Assembly (NCBI RefSeq): GCF_937988725.1
Contig: NZ_CALKHS010000001.1
Span: 186,001-250,000, forward strand
Direction: 5' to 3'
DNA: 64,000 bases
Source: an uncultured Castellaniella sp.
GTDB lineage: Bacteria > Pseudomonadota > Gammaproteobacteria > Burkholderiales > Burkholderiaceae_B
The notes beneath the pieces are model-generated. The model made no database searches, was not told the DNA's origin, and was given only the letters and a program-made list of their open reading frames with translations. Shown here in pieces: positions 9,940 to 19,227 of this stretch. Numbering within the stretch: position 1 is the stretch's first letter; every line of letters starts with the position of its first letter. A program made the translations under genes and the position numbers.

Positions 9940-10931
9940 GCGGAAATCTCGGCGGGCTGGCCGGTCGGCAAGCCCTGGTCGTCCAGTGGAGTGTGGCATT
10001 TCACCTGACGGCCTTCCGGCCCCGTCAGCGTGGGTTCCACGGCGCGGCAATGCTCGGTGGCGTAAGGGCAGCGCGGGCTGAGCAGGCAGCCCCGCGGGCG
10101 ATCGTAGCGCCCCGGCACCACGCCGGGCAGCGACACCAGCCGGTCCGCGTCCTTGGAAAATTCCGGCAGGGCCCGCAGCAGCGCCTGGGTGTAGGGGTGG
10201 CGCGGCCGCTTGAAGATGTCGGCGGCCGGGCCGGATTCCACGATCTGCCCGGCGTACATCACCAGGATGCGGTCGGCCGCCTGGGCGACCAGCGCCAGGT
10301 CGTGGGTGATCAGCACCAGGCCCAGGCCCTGCTGGCGCTGCAGCGACAGCAGCAGGTCCATGATCTGCGCCTGGATGGTGACGTCCAGCGCCGTGGTGGG
10401 CTCGTCGGCGATCAGCAGGCGGGGATTGCAGGCGATGGCCATAGCGATCATCACCCGCTGGCTCATGCCGCCCGACAACTGGTGCGGATAGGCTTTCAGG
10501 CGCGAAGCCGGGTCGGGGATGCCGACCTGTTCCAGCAGTTCCAGCACGCGGGCCCGCAGCGCGCGACGCGACCCGCCCTGGTGCACGCGCAGAGCCTCGG
10601 AGATCTGGTATTCCACCGTATAACAGGGGTTCAGGCTGGTCATGGGATCCTGAAAGATCATGGATACCTTGGACCCGACGATGGCGCGGCGTTTCTTGTC
10701 CGGCAGGGACAGCAGATCCTGGCCCTCGAAGCGCAGGGCGTCGGCCTGCACGCGGCCGGGGAAATCGATCAGGCCCATCAGCGCCAGGGAACTGACCGAT
10801 TTGCCCGATCCCGATTCGCCCACCAGGCCGACGACTTCGCCGGCGTCGACGTGATAGCTGATGCGGTCGACGGCCTTGAAAGGCGCTGATTCATCGCCGA
10901 AATGCACGGACAGATTGCGAACTTCCAGCAT
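9936..10931 (-). CDS. dppD: Dipeptide ABC transporter ATPase DppD
   Basis: A 331-residue ATPase. It shows Walker A G-E-S-G-S-G-K-S, M-I-F-Q-D-P-M-T-S-L-N-P after the Q-loop, signature L-S-G-G-M-S-Q-R, Walker B L-L-I-A-D-E-P-T-T-A-L-D and switch I-T-H-D. The C-terminal extension carries the C-x6-C-P-x5-C pattern (G-C-L-L-S-P-R-C-P-Y-A-T-E-H-C) seen in DppD/OppD. Full family length. It lies 11 bases after dppC. Confidence 0.92.
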
Positions 10932-10942
10932 GATCCGCCCCC

Positions 10943-11836
10943 TCAGACTTTCAGGCGCGGGTCCAGCGCGTCGCGCAGCCCGTCACCCATCAGATTGAAC
11001 GCCAGCACCGCCAGCAGAATGGCCAGGCCGGGGAAGGTCACGACCCACCAGGCGCTCTGGGCGAACTGCAGCACGTTGGCCAGCATGGTGCCCCATTCCG
11101 GGGTCGGCGGCTGGGCGCCCATGCCCAGGAAACCCAGGGCGGCCATGTCCAGGATGGCGTTGGAAAAACCCAGCGAGGCCTGCACGATCAGCGGCGCCAC
11201 GCAGTTGGGCAGGATGTTGATGAACATCTGCCGCCAGGCGCCCGCGCCCACCACGCGCGAGGCGATCACGTAGTCGCGGGTCATCTCGCGCAGCACGGCC
11301 GCGCGGCTCAGGCGCACGTAGTGCGGCAGGGCCACGAAGCTGAGCGCCAGGGACGCGTTGACGATGGACGGCCCGAAGATCGCCACCAGCACCAGGGCCA
11401 GCAGCAGGCTGGGCAGCGCCAGCATGATGTCCACCAGGCGCATGATGGTGATGTCCACCACGCCGCCCGTGTAGCCCGCCAGCACGCCGAAGAAGATCCC
11501 CAGCACCAGCGACACGCTGACGACCAGGAAGCCCACCAGCAGCGACAGCCGCGCGCCGTAGATCAGGCGCGACAGGATGTCGCGGCCCACGTCGTCGGTG
11601 CCCAGGATGAACCGCCAGCTGCCGTCCGCGTGCCAGACGGGGGGCTGCAGCAGGTGTTCGCGGAACTGCGCCGCCGGATCGTGCGGCGAGATCAGGTTGG
11701 CCGCGATGGCGATGAACAGCATCAGCAGGATGTAGCACAGCCCGATCAGCGCGCCGCGATTGCGGGAAAAGTCCTGCCAGAAGGCTTTGAGCGGCCCCGG
11801 AGGCGCCGGCATGGCGGTCGTCGTCAGTTCAGTCAT
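10943..11836 (-). CDS. dppC: Dipeptide ABC transporter permease DppC
   Basis: A 297-residue permease with one N-terminal helix and the periplasmic F-I-L-G-T-D-D-V-G-R-D motif. The five-helix permease core follows, with R-V-V-G-A-G-A-W-R-Q as the ATPase-contact loop and a G-D-G-L-R-D-A-L-D-P end. The chosen ATG at 11836 overlaps the dppB stop by four bases. Confidence 0.92.
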   Translation of the reverse strand: MTELTTTAMPAPPGPLKAFWQDFSRNRGALIGLCYILLMLFIAIAANLISPHDPAAQFREHLLQPPVWHADGSWRFILGTDDVGRDILSRLIYGARLSLLVGFLVVSVSLVLGIFFGVLAGYTGGVVDITIMRLVDIMLALPSLLLALVLVAIFGPSIVNASLALSFVALPHYVRLSRAAVLREMTRDYVIASRVVGAGAWRQMFINILPNCVAPLIVQASLGFSNAILDMAALGFLGMGAQPPTPEWGTMLANVLQFAQSAWWVVTFPGLAILLAVLAFNLMGDGLRDALDPRLKV

Positions 11837-12861
11837 TTGCGCCCCCGCTGCTGGCGGATGCGCGGGTCGGCCAGGCCGTACAGGATGTCCACGCACATGT
11901 TCACCAGGATGATCAGGGTGGCCACGATCAGCACGCCGCCCTGCACGACCGGATAGTCGCGCTGTTCGAGCCCGTGGATCAGCCAGCGGCCGACCCCCGG
12001 CCAGGAAAAGATGGTTTCGGTCAGGATGGCCCCGACCATCAGCACGCCGACCTGCAGGCCGATGACGGTGATGACCGGCAGCAGGGCATTGCGCAGGGCA
12101 TGCACGATCACCACGCGCAGCCGCGACAGCCCTTTGGCCCGCGCGGTGCGGATGTAGTCTTCGTTCAGCACTTCCAGCATGGACGAGCGCGTCATGCGCA
12201 CGATCACCGCCAGGGGGATGGTGCCCAGCACGAAGGCCGGCAGCAGGATATGGTGCAGGGCGTCCCAGAAGTCGCCGGCCTCGCCGAACAGCAGGGTGTC
12301 GATCAGCATGAATCCGGTCAGCGGGTCGCTGGGATCCAGGAACAGCGAAGCGCTGACGCGCCCCGACACCGGCATCAGGTCCCACTGGACCGACACCAGC
12401 ATGATCAGCATCAGGCCCCACCAGAACACCGGCATGGAATAGCCGGTCAAGGCGGCCGTGATCGATACGTGATCGAACCAGGACCCGCGCTTGACGGCGG
12501 CCAGCACGCCCACCGGGATGCCGATCACCAGGGCGATGAACATGGCGATGACGCTCAGTTCCAGGGTCGCCTGGAAGCGCGGCACGAATTCCGACCAGAT
12601 GGCTTCGCGGGTCGTCAGGGAAGTGCCCAGGTCGCCGTGCAGCACGTTCCAGATGTAGTGGAAATACTGCGTCGCCAGGGGCTGGTCCAGGCCCAGCTGC
12701 GTCATCATGGCGGCGTGCTGTTCGGGGGACAGGCCCCGTTCGCCCGCCATGATCAGCACGGGGTCGCCGGGGATCAGGTGGATGAAGGCGAACGTCAGCA
12801 GGGTGATGCCGATGAACGTCGGAATCGCCAGCCCGACGCGTTTGAGTATGAAAGAAAGCAT
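11833..12861 (-). CDS. dppB: Dipeptide ABC transporter permease DppB
   Basis: A 342-residue DppB/GsiC-type permease. It opens with the family hallmark L-K-R-V-G-L-A-I-P-T-F-I-G and continues through L-I-P-G-D-P, H-G-D-L-G-T-S and the A-R-A-K-G-L-S docking loop to a basic C-terminus. It lies 144 bases downstream of dppA; a strong hairpin in that gap probably lowers dppB-F expression relative to dppA. Confidence 0.92.
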   Translation of the reverse strand: MLSFILKRVGLAIPTFIGITLLTFAFIHLIPGDPVLIMAGERGLSPEQHAAMMTQLGLDQPLATQYFHYIWNVLHGDLGTSLTTREAIWSEFVPRFQATLELSVIAMFIALVIGIPVGVLAAVKRGSWFDHVSITAALTGYSMPVFWWGLMLIMLVSVQWDLMPVSGRVSASLFLDPSDPLTGFMLIDTLLFGEAGDFWDALHHILLPAFVLGTIPLAVIVRMTRSSMLEVLNEDYIRTARAKGLSRLRVVIVHALRNALLPVITVIGLQVGVLMVGAILTETIFSWPGVGRWLIHGLEQRDYPVVQGGVLIVATLIILVNMCVDILYGLADPRIRQQRGRK

Positions 12862-12966
12862 GGTGCAGAAAAGCCCGCTAGTGTCCCGCCGGTCGCCACG
12901 GCCTTGTCGGGCCGGTCCGGGCGCCGGAATACGGCGGCGTCCGCGCGAGGGGCGGGGAGTTGGTTC

Positions 12967-12999
12967 GCCCGTCCCCGGCGCGGAATGCCGGAGACGGGC
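12967..12999 (-). terminator. Intercistronic hairpin between dppA and dppB
   Basis: A 13-base inverted repeat with one mismatch (12967-12979 pairs with 12987-12999; loop of seven bases) lies right after the dppA stop in the transcribed direction. It has no U-tract, so partial termination or 3'-end protection is more likely than full termination. Such structures commonly let the binding protein be made in excess over the membrane subunits. Confidence 0.5.
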
Positions 13000-13005
13000 C
13001 GGGGC

Positions 13006-14601
13006 TTACTTGCCGAGGCTGACGTGGTCGAAGATGTGCCGGCCCACGGGGGACACGGTATAACCCTTCACGTTCTTGCGCAACGGTTCGAACACGGTGG
13101 AGTGGGCGATCATGACGGCGGGCGCCTGTTCGTGCATGACGACCTGGGCCTGCTTGTACAGTTCGACCCGCTTGGCGTGGTCGGACGTGGTGCGCGCCGG
13201 CTGGATCAGTTCTTCGAAGGGCTTGTAGCACCAGCGGGAATAGTTCGAGCCTTTCTGCACGGCGGCGCAGCTGAACAGCGTGGCCAGGAAGTTGTCCGGG
13301 TCGCCGTTGTCGCCGGTCCAGCCGATCAGCATGGTCTGGTGTTCGCCGTTCTTGGTGCGCTTCAGGTATTCGCCCCATTCGTAGGACACGATCTTCGCCT
13401 TGACGCCGATCTTCGCCCAGTCGGACTGGATCATTTCGGCCATGCGCCGGGCGTTCGGATTGTAGGGGCGCTGCACGGGCATGGCCCACAGGTCGGTTTC
13501 AAAGCCGTCGGGGTAGCCGGCTTCGGCCAGCAGGGCCTTGGCCTTGGCCACGTCGTGCGGCCAGTCCTGCACGCTGTCGTTGTAGCTCCACATGGTGGGC
13601 GGCAGCAGGTTCTTCGCCGGCTGGCCGGCGCCCTGGAAGACCGCCTTGATGATGGCGGGCTTGTCGATGGCCATGGACAGGGCCTGGCGCACCTTCACGT
13701 CGGTGAAGGGTTTCTTTTCGGTGTTGAACGACAGGTAGCCCACGTTCAGGCCGGCCTGTTCCAGCAGCTGGATGTCCTTGTTCTTGCGCATGGATTCCAG
13801 GTCCGCCGGGTTGGGGTAGGGCATGGACTGGCATTCATCTTTTTGCAGCTTGGCGTAGCGCACGGAGGCGTCCGGCGTGATGGAGTACACCAGGCGGTCG
13901 ACCTTGGGCTTGTCGCCCCAGTACGCGGTGTTGGCCTTGTACAGGATGCGGGCGTCTTTCTGGTAGGTGACGAATTCGAACGGCCCCGTGCCGATGGGAT
14001 CGGTGTCGACCTTGGTCGGGGTCTTGGCCTTCATCATGGCGTCGGCGTATTCAGCCGACTGGATGGATGCGAAATCCATGCCCAGGTTGGCGATGAAGGG
14101 GGCTTCGGGGCGCGTCAGCACGAAGCGCACCGTGTTGTCGTCCACCTTTTCGATCTTGTCGATCAGGGTGTCCATGCCCATGCCGGCGAAGTATTGGTAC
14201 GAGCCGTTGGAGACCTTGTGGTACGGATGGTTGGCGTCCTTCTGGCGCAGGAAGGAAAACAGCACGTCGTCCGCGTTGAAGTCGCGGGTGGGCTTGAACA
14301 GCTTGTTGGAGTGGAACTTCACGCCCTTGCGCAGGTGAAAGGTGTAGGTCTTGCCGTCTTCGCTGACGTCCCAGGACTGCGCCAGGCCCGGAATGACTTC
14401 GGTGGTGCCGGCCTTGAACTCGACCAGGCGGTCGAAGATCGGGTGCGTGGCGTCGTTGGTCGTGCCCGACGTGAAGAAGGCCGCGTTGAGGCCTTCGGGA
14501 GAGCCTTCGGAACAGTAGACGTAGGTGGAGGCGGCCTGTGCGGAGCCGACCGCCAGGGCCATGGAAATCAGGGACAGACCCAGTGTGCGTTTGGAGATCA
14601 T
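13006..14601 (-). CDS. dppA: Dipeptide-binding periplasmic protein DppA
   Basis: A 531-residue SBP_bac_5 protein with a signal peptide (M-I-S-K-R-T-L-G-L core, cleavage after A-Q-A near residue 23). The mature protein begins close to the DppA pattern, with Y-C-S-E-G-S-P-E-G and F-D-R-L-V-E-F. Cysteines near the start and in the D-E-C-Q and F-S-C segments match the family's structural cysteines. GAGGTGA precedes the ATG at 14601; a second in-frame ATG lies 15 bases upstream and is less well spaced. It is the first gene of dppABCDF and captures di- and tripeptides in the periplasm. Confidence 0.92.
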   Translation of the reverse strand: MISKRTLGLSLISMALAVGSAQAASTYVYCSEGSPEGLNAAFFTSGTTNDATHPIFDRLVEFKAGTTEVIPGLAQSWDVSEDGKTYTFHLRKGVKFHSNKLFKPTRDFNADDVLFSFLRQKDANHPYHKVSNGSYQYFAGMGMDTLIDKIEKVDDNTVRFVLTRPEAPFIANLGMDFASIQSAEYADAMMKAKTPTKVDTDPIGTGPFEFVTYQKDARILYKANTAYWGDKPKVDRLVYSITPDASVRYAKLQKDECQSMPYPNPADLESMRKNKDIQLLEQAGLNVGYLSFNTEKKPFTDVKVRQALSMAIDKPAIIKAVFQGAGQPAKNLLPPTMWSYNDSVQDWPHDVAKAKALLAEAGYPDGFETDLWAMPVQRPYNPNARRMAEMIQSDWAKIGVKAKIVSYEWGEYLKRTKNGEHQTMLIGWTGDNGDPDNFLATLFSCAAVQKGSNYSRWCYKPFEELIQPARTTSDHAKRVELYKQAQVVMHEQAPAVMIAHSTVFEPLRKNVKGYTVSPVGRHIFDHVSLGK

Positions 14602-14814
14602 CTTTTCACCTCGCATGAATGCGTGAATCTGCGAGAACATAGCATGAAACGCTGTTTGAACCGTAGTGTCCGGGCATCAAGGATTACCCGTATCCGCAAC
14701 TGCGCAACTTTCTTGAAAGCGGCGCGGCTGCTGGCCGCCGGCCGTTCCGCAGGCCCTGGCGCGCGCATCGGCAACGCGGCGCGCAAGGCCGCCGCCGCGG
14801 CCGCAGGGGACGTC

Positions 14815-14844
14815 TTGTCGGGGTATTCCCGGCTGGGCGATAAT
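14815..14844 (+). promoter_or_regulatory. Putative sigma-70 promoter for ssb
   Basis: TTGTCG at 14815-14820 and GATAAT at 14839-14844 are separated by 18 bases and lie about 85 bases before the ssb ATG. They sit in the 328-base gap between the divergent dppA and ssb genes. Otherwise that gap holds only GC-rich sequence in which I see no gene. Confidence 0.4.
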
Positions 14845-14929
14845 GTCCATTTGACCCGATCCGATGGCGCGCCGGGGCGGCAAATCCCCGATAATGGCAG
14901 CCACTTCGTACTATCACAGGATTCCCACC

Positions 14930-15412
14930 ATGGCCTCAGTCAACAAAGTCATTCTCGTCGGCAACCTGGGGCGCGACCCGGAGGTCCGCTACAGTCCCGA
15001 CGGCGCCGCCATCTGCAACGTGTCCATCGCCACCACCAGCCAGTGGAAGGACAAAGCCAGCGGCGAACGCCGCGAGGAAACCGAATGGCACCGCGTGGTG
15101 TTCTACAACCGCCTGGCCGAGATCGCCGGCGAATACCTGCGCAAGGGCCGGTCCGTCTACGTGGAAGGCCGCCTGAAGACCCGCAAATGGCAGGACAAGG
15201 AAACCGGCGCCGACCGCTACAGCACTGAAATCGTCGCCGACCAGATGCAGATGCTGGGCGGCCGCGAAGGCGGCGAATCGTCCGGCGGCGATGCCGGCGG
15301 CTTTTCGCAGGCCCCCGCCCCCCGCCGCGCTCCGCAGCAACAGCGTCCCGCGGCCCCCGCCGCGGCTCCGGCCAGCAATCTGGGGGATATGGACGACGAT
15401 ATCCCGTTCTAA
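14930..15412 (+). CDS. ssb: Single-stranded DNA-binding protein
   Basis: A 160-residue SSB. The OB fold spans about residues 1-110 (M-A-S-V-N-K-V-I-L-V-G-N-L-G-R-D-P-E-V at the start, E-T-E-W-H-R-V-V-F-Y in the middle). A Gly/Pro/Gln-rich linker follows, and the acidic tip M-D-D-D-I-P-F that recruits partner proteins. It coats single-stranded DNA in replication and repair. The frame is open upstream, but the ATG at 14930 gives the canonical start. It converges on the decarboxylase gene nine bases after its stop. Confidence 0.97.
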   Translation: MASVNKVILVGNLGRDPEVRYSPDGAAICNVSIATTSQWKDKASGERREETEWHRVVFYNRLAEIAGEYLRKGRSVYVEGRLKTRKWQDKETGADRYSTEIVADQMQMLGGREGGESSGGDAGGFSQAPAPRRAPQQQRPAAPAAAPASNLGDMDDDIPF

Positions 15413-15421
15413 AGAACGGCC

Positions 15422-16894
15422 TTATCCCGCATCGCCAACCCCCTGCCATCGTTCGGGCTCGACCTTCCGCTTTTCCCCGAAACGCATGACTGCCGAGAGC
15501 AGCGCATCGATATCCTGTTCCTGGCTGCGGTGGTTGACGATCGCCACCCGGATGGCGAGATGCCCGTGGATCGTCGTTGAAGACGGCGCCGCCAGGCCGG
15601 ATTCCTGTATGTCCGCGACGATTTCCTGGTTGATGCGGTCGGCGTCCGGGGTCCGGTAGCGGAAGCACACGATGTTCAATGACACCGGGGCCATCAGTTC
15701 CAGTTCCGGACGCTCCCGGATTCTGTCCGCCAGGTAAGACGCAAGGCGGCATGTCTTGGAGATGACCTGCCCGAGTTTCTCGGTGCCGTATACCTTCAGG
15801 GTGAACCAGGCCTTGAGCGCCCTGAAGCCGCGCGATAGATCCGGACCCAGATCGCAGGGCCAGGGCGACCCCGCCGCCAGGCCGCGCGTCTCGCGCCTCA
15901 GATAGGTCGCCGGGGATGCGAAGCTGCGCTGGTGCTGTTCACCGTCGCGTACGAGCACGAAACCCGCATCGTAGGGCACTTGGCCCCATTTGTGAAAGTC
16001 GAAGGCGATGGAATCCGCCTGCTCGATGCCCTTGAGCCGCGGGGCCAGATCCGGCGCCAGCATCGCCAGCGCGCCGTATGCGCCGTCCACGTGGAACCAC
16101 AATCGGTTTTCCTGGGCGATGGCTGCGATAGCGGCCAGATCGTCCACTGCGCCCACGTTGACCGAGCCTGCCGTGCCGGCAACGAAAAAGGGCGTCAGGC
16201 CGTCGTCGCGGTCCTTCCGGATGGCGGCCTGCAAGGCTTGGGTATCCATTTCGAAGCGCGCATTCATGGGAATGACCCGCAGCGCATCCGATCCCAGACC
16301 TGACATTTCCATGGCTTGCGCGATGCAGCCGTGGGCGCCGGCGGACGTGTACGCGGTCAGGCGCGTGCGCGCGCCCGTCAGTCCGGCCTTGCGGCTTTCC
16401 ACCCCGAGCGTCTTGGTGCGGGCGATCAGGACGCTGATGAAATTGGCCATGGAGGTCCCGGTGACGAAAATCCCGCTGGCCGTTGCCGGGAATCCGAAAA
16501 ACTGCCGTACCCAGTCGACAACCTGGCGCTCGACTTGGACGGGTATCTGATTGCGGCCGCCGACATTGGCATTGAGTCCCGCGGCCAGCATTTCGGCCAG
16601 CATCCCCACCGCCGTGCCGCCCCCGTGAACCCAGCCGAAGAACCCCGGATGGGCATTGCCGACCGCGTACGGCAGGATTTCATTCATGAACGTATCGTGG
16701 GCTTGTGCGATGCTGCCAGCCCCGCTGGGCAGCGGTTCGCGGAATGCCTGATTCGCGTGGTCAGGCGCCGGCTGCCAGACGGGGCGCTCCCGGATGCCGG
16801 CTAAATAATCCACCATGTCGTCCAGCATGTGATGCCCTTGGGTTCTGAGCGCATCCCAGTCTTCAGGGTCCAGAGTATCCGAGTGTGTGTGCAT
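15422..16894 (-). CDS. Group II PLP-dependent decarboxylase (aromatic amino acid / cysteine sulfinate / diaminobutyrate decarboxylase family)
   Basis: A 490-residue fold-type I decarboxylase. Family landmarks fall at almost the same numbers as in DOPA decarboxylase: H188 (S-A-G-A-H-G), D270 (F-H-V-D-G-A-Y-G) and Schiff-base K302 (D-F-H-K-W). It releases CO2 from an L-amino acid. An in-frame ATG lies nine bases upstream, but AGGA is correctly spaced only for 16894. It is the last gene of a four-gene minus-strand operon, 83 bases after the TauA-like binding protein. In that setting cysteate or cysteine sulfinate (giving taurine or hypotaurine) is a plausible substrate. This is inference; aromatic or diamino acids remain possible. 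Confidence 0.85.
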   Translation of the reverse strand: MHTHSDTLDPEDWDALRTQGHHMLDDMVDYLAGIRERPVWQPAPDHANQAFREPLPSGAGSIAQAHDTFMNEILPYAVGNAHPGFFGWVHGGGTAVGMLAEMLAAGLNANVGGRNQIPVQVERQVVDWVRQFFGFPATASGIFVTGTSMANFISVLIARTKTLGVESRKAGLTGARTRLTAYTSAGAHGCIAQAMEMSGLGSDALRVIPMNARFEMDTQALQAAIRKDRDDGLTPFFVAGTAGSVNVGAVDDLAAIAAIAQENRLWFHVDGAYGALAMLAPDLAPRLKGIEQADSIAFDFHKWGQVPYDAGFVLVRDGEQHQRSFASPATYLRRETRGLAAGSPWPCDLGPDLSRGFRALKAWFTLKVYGTEKLGQVISKTCRLASYLADRIRERPELELMAPVSLNIVCFRYRTPDADRINQEIVADIQESGLAAPSSTTIHGHLAIRVAIVNHRSQEQDIDALLSAVMRFGEKRKVEPERWQGVGDAG

Positions 16895-16977
16895 CGTGAC
16901 CATCCTGAGCAGGATCAGTGAAAGAAGTCGTGAGCATTGGAGGCCTCTGGAAATCCGAGGCCGGAACTTTCCATGCC

Positions 16978-17958
16978 TTATTGCACCGCTTCCGCGATGG
17001 ATGGGTCAACGAACTGGCTGTAATCTTTCAATACCGCATTGATGCGACGGTTCGCCTTCAGGAATTCGGCCGTCTTTTTGAGTGCGTCGGCGGAGTTCTT
17101 GCGGATCCATGGCGTCTGTTCGGAAGCGGTAAGGAATTCAAAACCGCTCAGGCTTTCGGTCACCTGGGAAGGCGAGGCGCCGACCCGCTTCGCGATCGCC
17201 TTGATGGGTGCGGAATCCGCGGTCCATTTCGCCTTGTTGTCCAAATACTCCTGATTGGCGGCATTCATGGCTTTTGCGAAGGCCGCCAGTTCTTTCTTGT
17301 GGGACGCGAGGAATTTCTCGTTCGCAACCCAGGCGTTGAAGGTGGGGAACCCCCATTTCGCCACCTCGCCCGCAGAGACCAGGCGTTTGCCCGTTTTCAG
17401 GATTTCGCTTTGGACGGGGTTCCACACGAAGGCCGCATCGATATTCTTTTGCGTCCAGGCCGCGTTGATCTGCTGTGGCGGCATGCCTAGAATGTGGACG
17501 TCTTTCTCACTGATGCCCCAGTGCTTCAGCGCCCCCGTCAGCGAAAGCTGCGCGGTGGAGCCAATCGGCACGCCGATGGTTTTTCCTTTCAGATCGGCGG
17601 GTTGGGCGATGCCGGAACCATTGCGCACGATCAGTGATTCTGAACTGCCGATCAGAAAGGATATCAAGAACATCTTTATGTCCAGGCCCTGGCTGACCGC
17701 GATCGTCAGCGGGGCGGATCCCAGCTCCGAGATCTGCACGTCTCCCGACGCCATGGCGGAAATCACATCTGCGCCGGATTCGAATTTGCGCCATTCTATA
17801 TCCCACCCGGTTGCCTTGGAAAACTTGCCCTGGTCGATGGCGGCCTGATAGGGCGTGGGGTCGCCGAATGTCCCTATGATGAGTTTCTCGGCATTCGCGT
17901 TGGTGAAGATGATCATTGAAAATGCGATGGCGGCGGCCTTGATCATGATGTTTTTCAT
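16978..17958 (-). CDS. TauA-like aliphatic sulfonate-binding periplasmic protein
   Basis: A 326-residue binding protein with a signal peptide (M-K-N-I-M-I-K-A, cleavage after A-N-A near residue 23). The body follows TauA closely in pattern: W-R-K-F-E-S-G-A-D-V, A-S-G-D-V-Q-I-S-E-L-G-S-A-P-L, L-K-H-W-G-I and a C-terminal D-Y-S-Q-F-V. It probably binds taurine or a related sulfonate. AGGAGACAGACC precedes the ATG. It is an orphan: no matching permease or ATPase is next to it, so it must use a transporter encoded elsewhere or act as a sensor. It is third in the operon, 45 bases after the aminotransferase. Confidence 0.82.
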   Translation of the reverse strand: MKNIMIKAAAIAFSMIIFTNANAEKLIIGTFGDPTPYQAAIDQGKFSKATGWDIEWRKFESGADVISAMASGDVQISELGSAPLTIAVSQGLDIKMFLISFLIGSSESLIVRNGSGIAQPADLKGKTIGVPIGSTAQLSLTGALKHWGISEKDVHILGMPPQQINAAWTQKNIDAAFVWNPVQSEILKTGKRLVSAGEVAKWGFPTFNAWVANEKFLASHKKELAAFAKAMNAANQEYLDNKAKWTADSAPIKAIAKRVGASPSQVTESLSGFEFLTASEQTPWIRKNSADALKKTAEFLKANRRINAVLKDYSQFVDPSIAEAVQ

Positions 17959-18003
17959 GGTCTGTCTCCTGAGATATGCAGTGCGATGCCGTGTCTCACT
18001 GCG

Positions 18004-19197
18004 TTATTGATCCGTGATGGCTTCAATGGCCTGACGAATGATTCGTCCGATCAGTCGGCAATCCTCCAGGGTGAACGTCAGGGGGATGCGCAAATCAAAC
18101 AGCTCGTGCAGCACCTGATCGGTTTGTGGCAGGGTCTGGGCATCCAGATATTTCCAGCTGAAATGGGTGCTGGTGTAGCCTTGTGGTTCCGGGGCGCCAA
18201 ACCACTTCAATTCGACGCCTTGGTTCTTGCATCTGGCGACGAATGCGCTGGCTTGCTGATCGCGGATGCCCCGGATCAGAAACTGCAGTGAACTGCCTAC
18301 GAAACGTTCCTTGGCGGGCCGGGCGGGCAAGTACAGGCCGGAAGCGCTTTCCAACTCCGCGGCCAGCGCTTGATAACGGGCATTCCAGCGTTGCACGCGT
18401 TCATCCAGTTCCGCCAGTTGCGGGATCAGGATGGCTGCCCGCAGGTCGTCCATGCGGCCTGAGCAATTGGGGGTTGTGAAGCGGAGATCGGCGTATGTCT
18501 GCGCCGCGGGCCCCTTGGTGTGGCGCTCGTAAAGCATGTACGAGCCCGAGAGCAGGATCGCTTTGGCCATCAGGGCCGGTTCGTTGCTGACCAGGAGGCC
18601 GCCTTCGCCCGAATTGATGTGCTTGTAGGTCTGCGTGCTGAAGCATGCCGCAATGCCGAAGGTGCCGCTGGGCTTGCCGTCCCACGATGCCCCCATCGTG
18701 TGGGCGCAATCTTCGATGAGCGATGCGCCATGGCGGGCCAGTACTGCGCACAGCGCATCCATGTCGATCAAGTGGCCCCGCATGTGCGAGATCAATACCA
18801 GCCGCGCGGATGTCGCCAGCAGCTTCCGTTCCAGGTCCGCCAAGTCCATCACGAGGTTCTCCGTGGTCTCGACGAGAATGGCTTGACCTCCCGAGGTCGC
18901 GATGGCGCCGGGGACCGGGGACAGGGTAAATGCATTGGTCAGTACCGGCTCGCCCTGTCGCACGCCGAACGCCCGCAATGCGGTCGATAATGCGTATCCG
19001 CCGGATGCGCATGCCAGGCAATACTTCGTTCCCAGGTAATTGGCGAATGCCTCTTCCAGCATCGCCGTTTCCGAGGGTTCTTCCGCGATCGTGTTGTAGC
19101 GATGCAGTCGGCCGCTGAGCATGACTTCCACCGCGCGACTGATTCCGCTTGCGGGAATCGGTTCCTGCTGAGTGAACGATTTCTGGAAAATGTCCAT
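18004..19197 (-). CDS. DegT/DnrJ/EryC1/StrS-family PLP aminotransferase
   Basis: A 397-residue fold-type I enzyme. D163 in L-I-E-D-C-A-H contacts the PLP ring, and K192 in T-Q-T-Y-K-H-I-N-S-G-E-G-G is the Schiff-base lysine. The G-E-G-G loop is the DegT-family hallmark. Members usually aminate keto-sugars, but the family also includes other small-molecule aminotransferases. No sugar biosynthesis genes are nearby; its partners are an HpsN-type dehydrogenase, a TauA-like protein and a decarboxylase. The ribosome-binding site is weak and the start lies 30 bases after the upstream stop. Amination of a sulfonated or small 2-oxo compound is my inference. Confidence 0.82.
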   Translation of the reverse strand: MDIFQKSFTQQEPIPASGISRAVEVMLSGRLHRYNTIAEEPSETAMLEEAFANYLGTKYCLACASGGYALSTALRAFGVRQGEPVLTNAFTLSPVPGAIATSGGQAILVETTENLVMDLADLERKLLATSARLVLISHMRGHLIDMDALCAVLARHGASLIEDCAHTMGASWDGKPSGTFGIAACFSTQTYKHINSGEGGLLVSNEPALMAKAILLSGSYMLYERHTKGPAAQTYADLRFTTPNCSGRMDDLRAAILIPQLAELDERVQRWNARYQALAAELESASGLYLPARPAKERFVGSSLQFLIRGIRDQQASAFVARCKNQGVELKWFGAPEPQGYTSTHFSWKYLDAQTLPQTDQVLHELFDLRIPLTFTLEDCRLIGRIIRQAIEAITDQ

Positions 19198-19227
19198 GAT
19201 GTCCGCGTGCCTTTTCTGGTTCGGGAT

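Noticed and set aside
11974..15228. A very long open frame on the plus strand, antisense to dppB and dppA
   Set aside because: Its composition (Gln/His/Arg/Gly-rich, no domains) is the typical antisense shadow of GC-rich genes; the dpp genes opposite have clear motifs.
16942..16962. GGCCTC/GAGGCC hairpin between the TauA-like gene and the decarboxylase as a terminator
   Set aside because: The stem is only six bases and no T-run follows on the transcribed strand.
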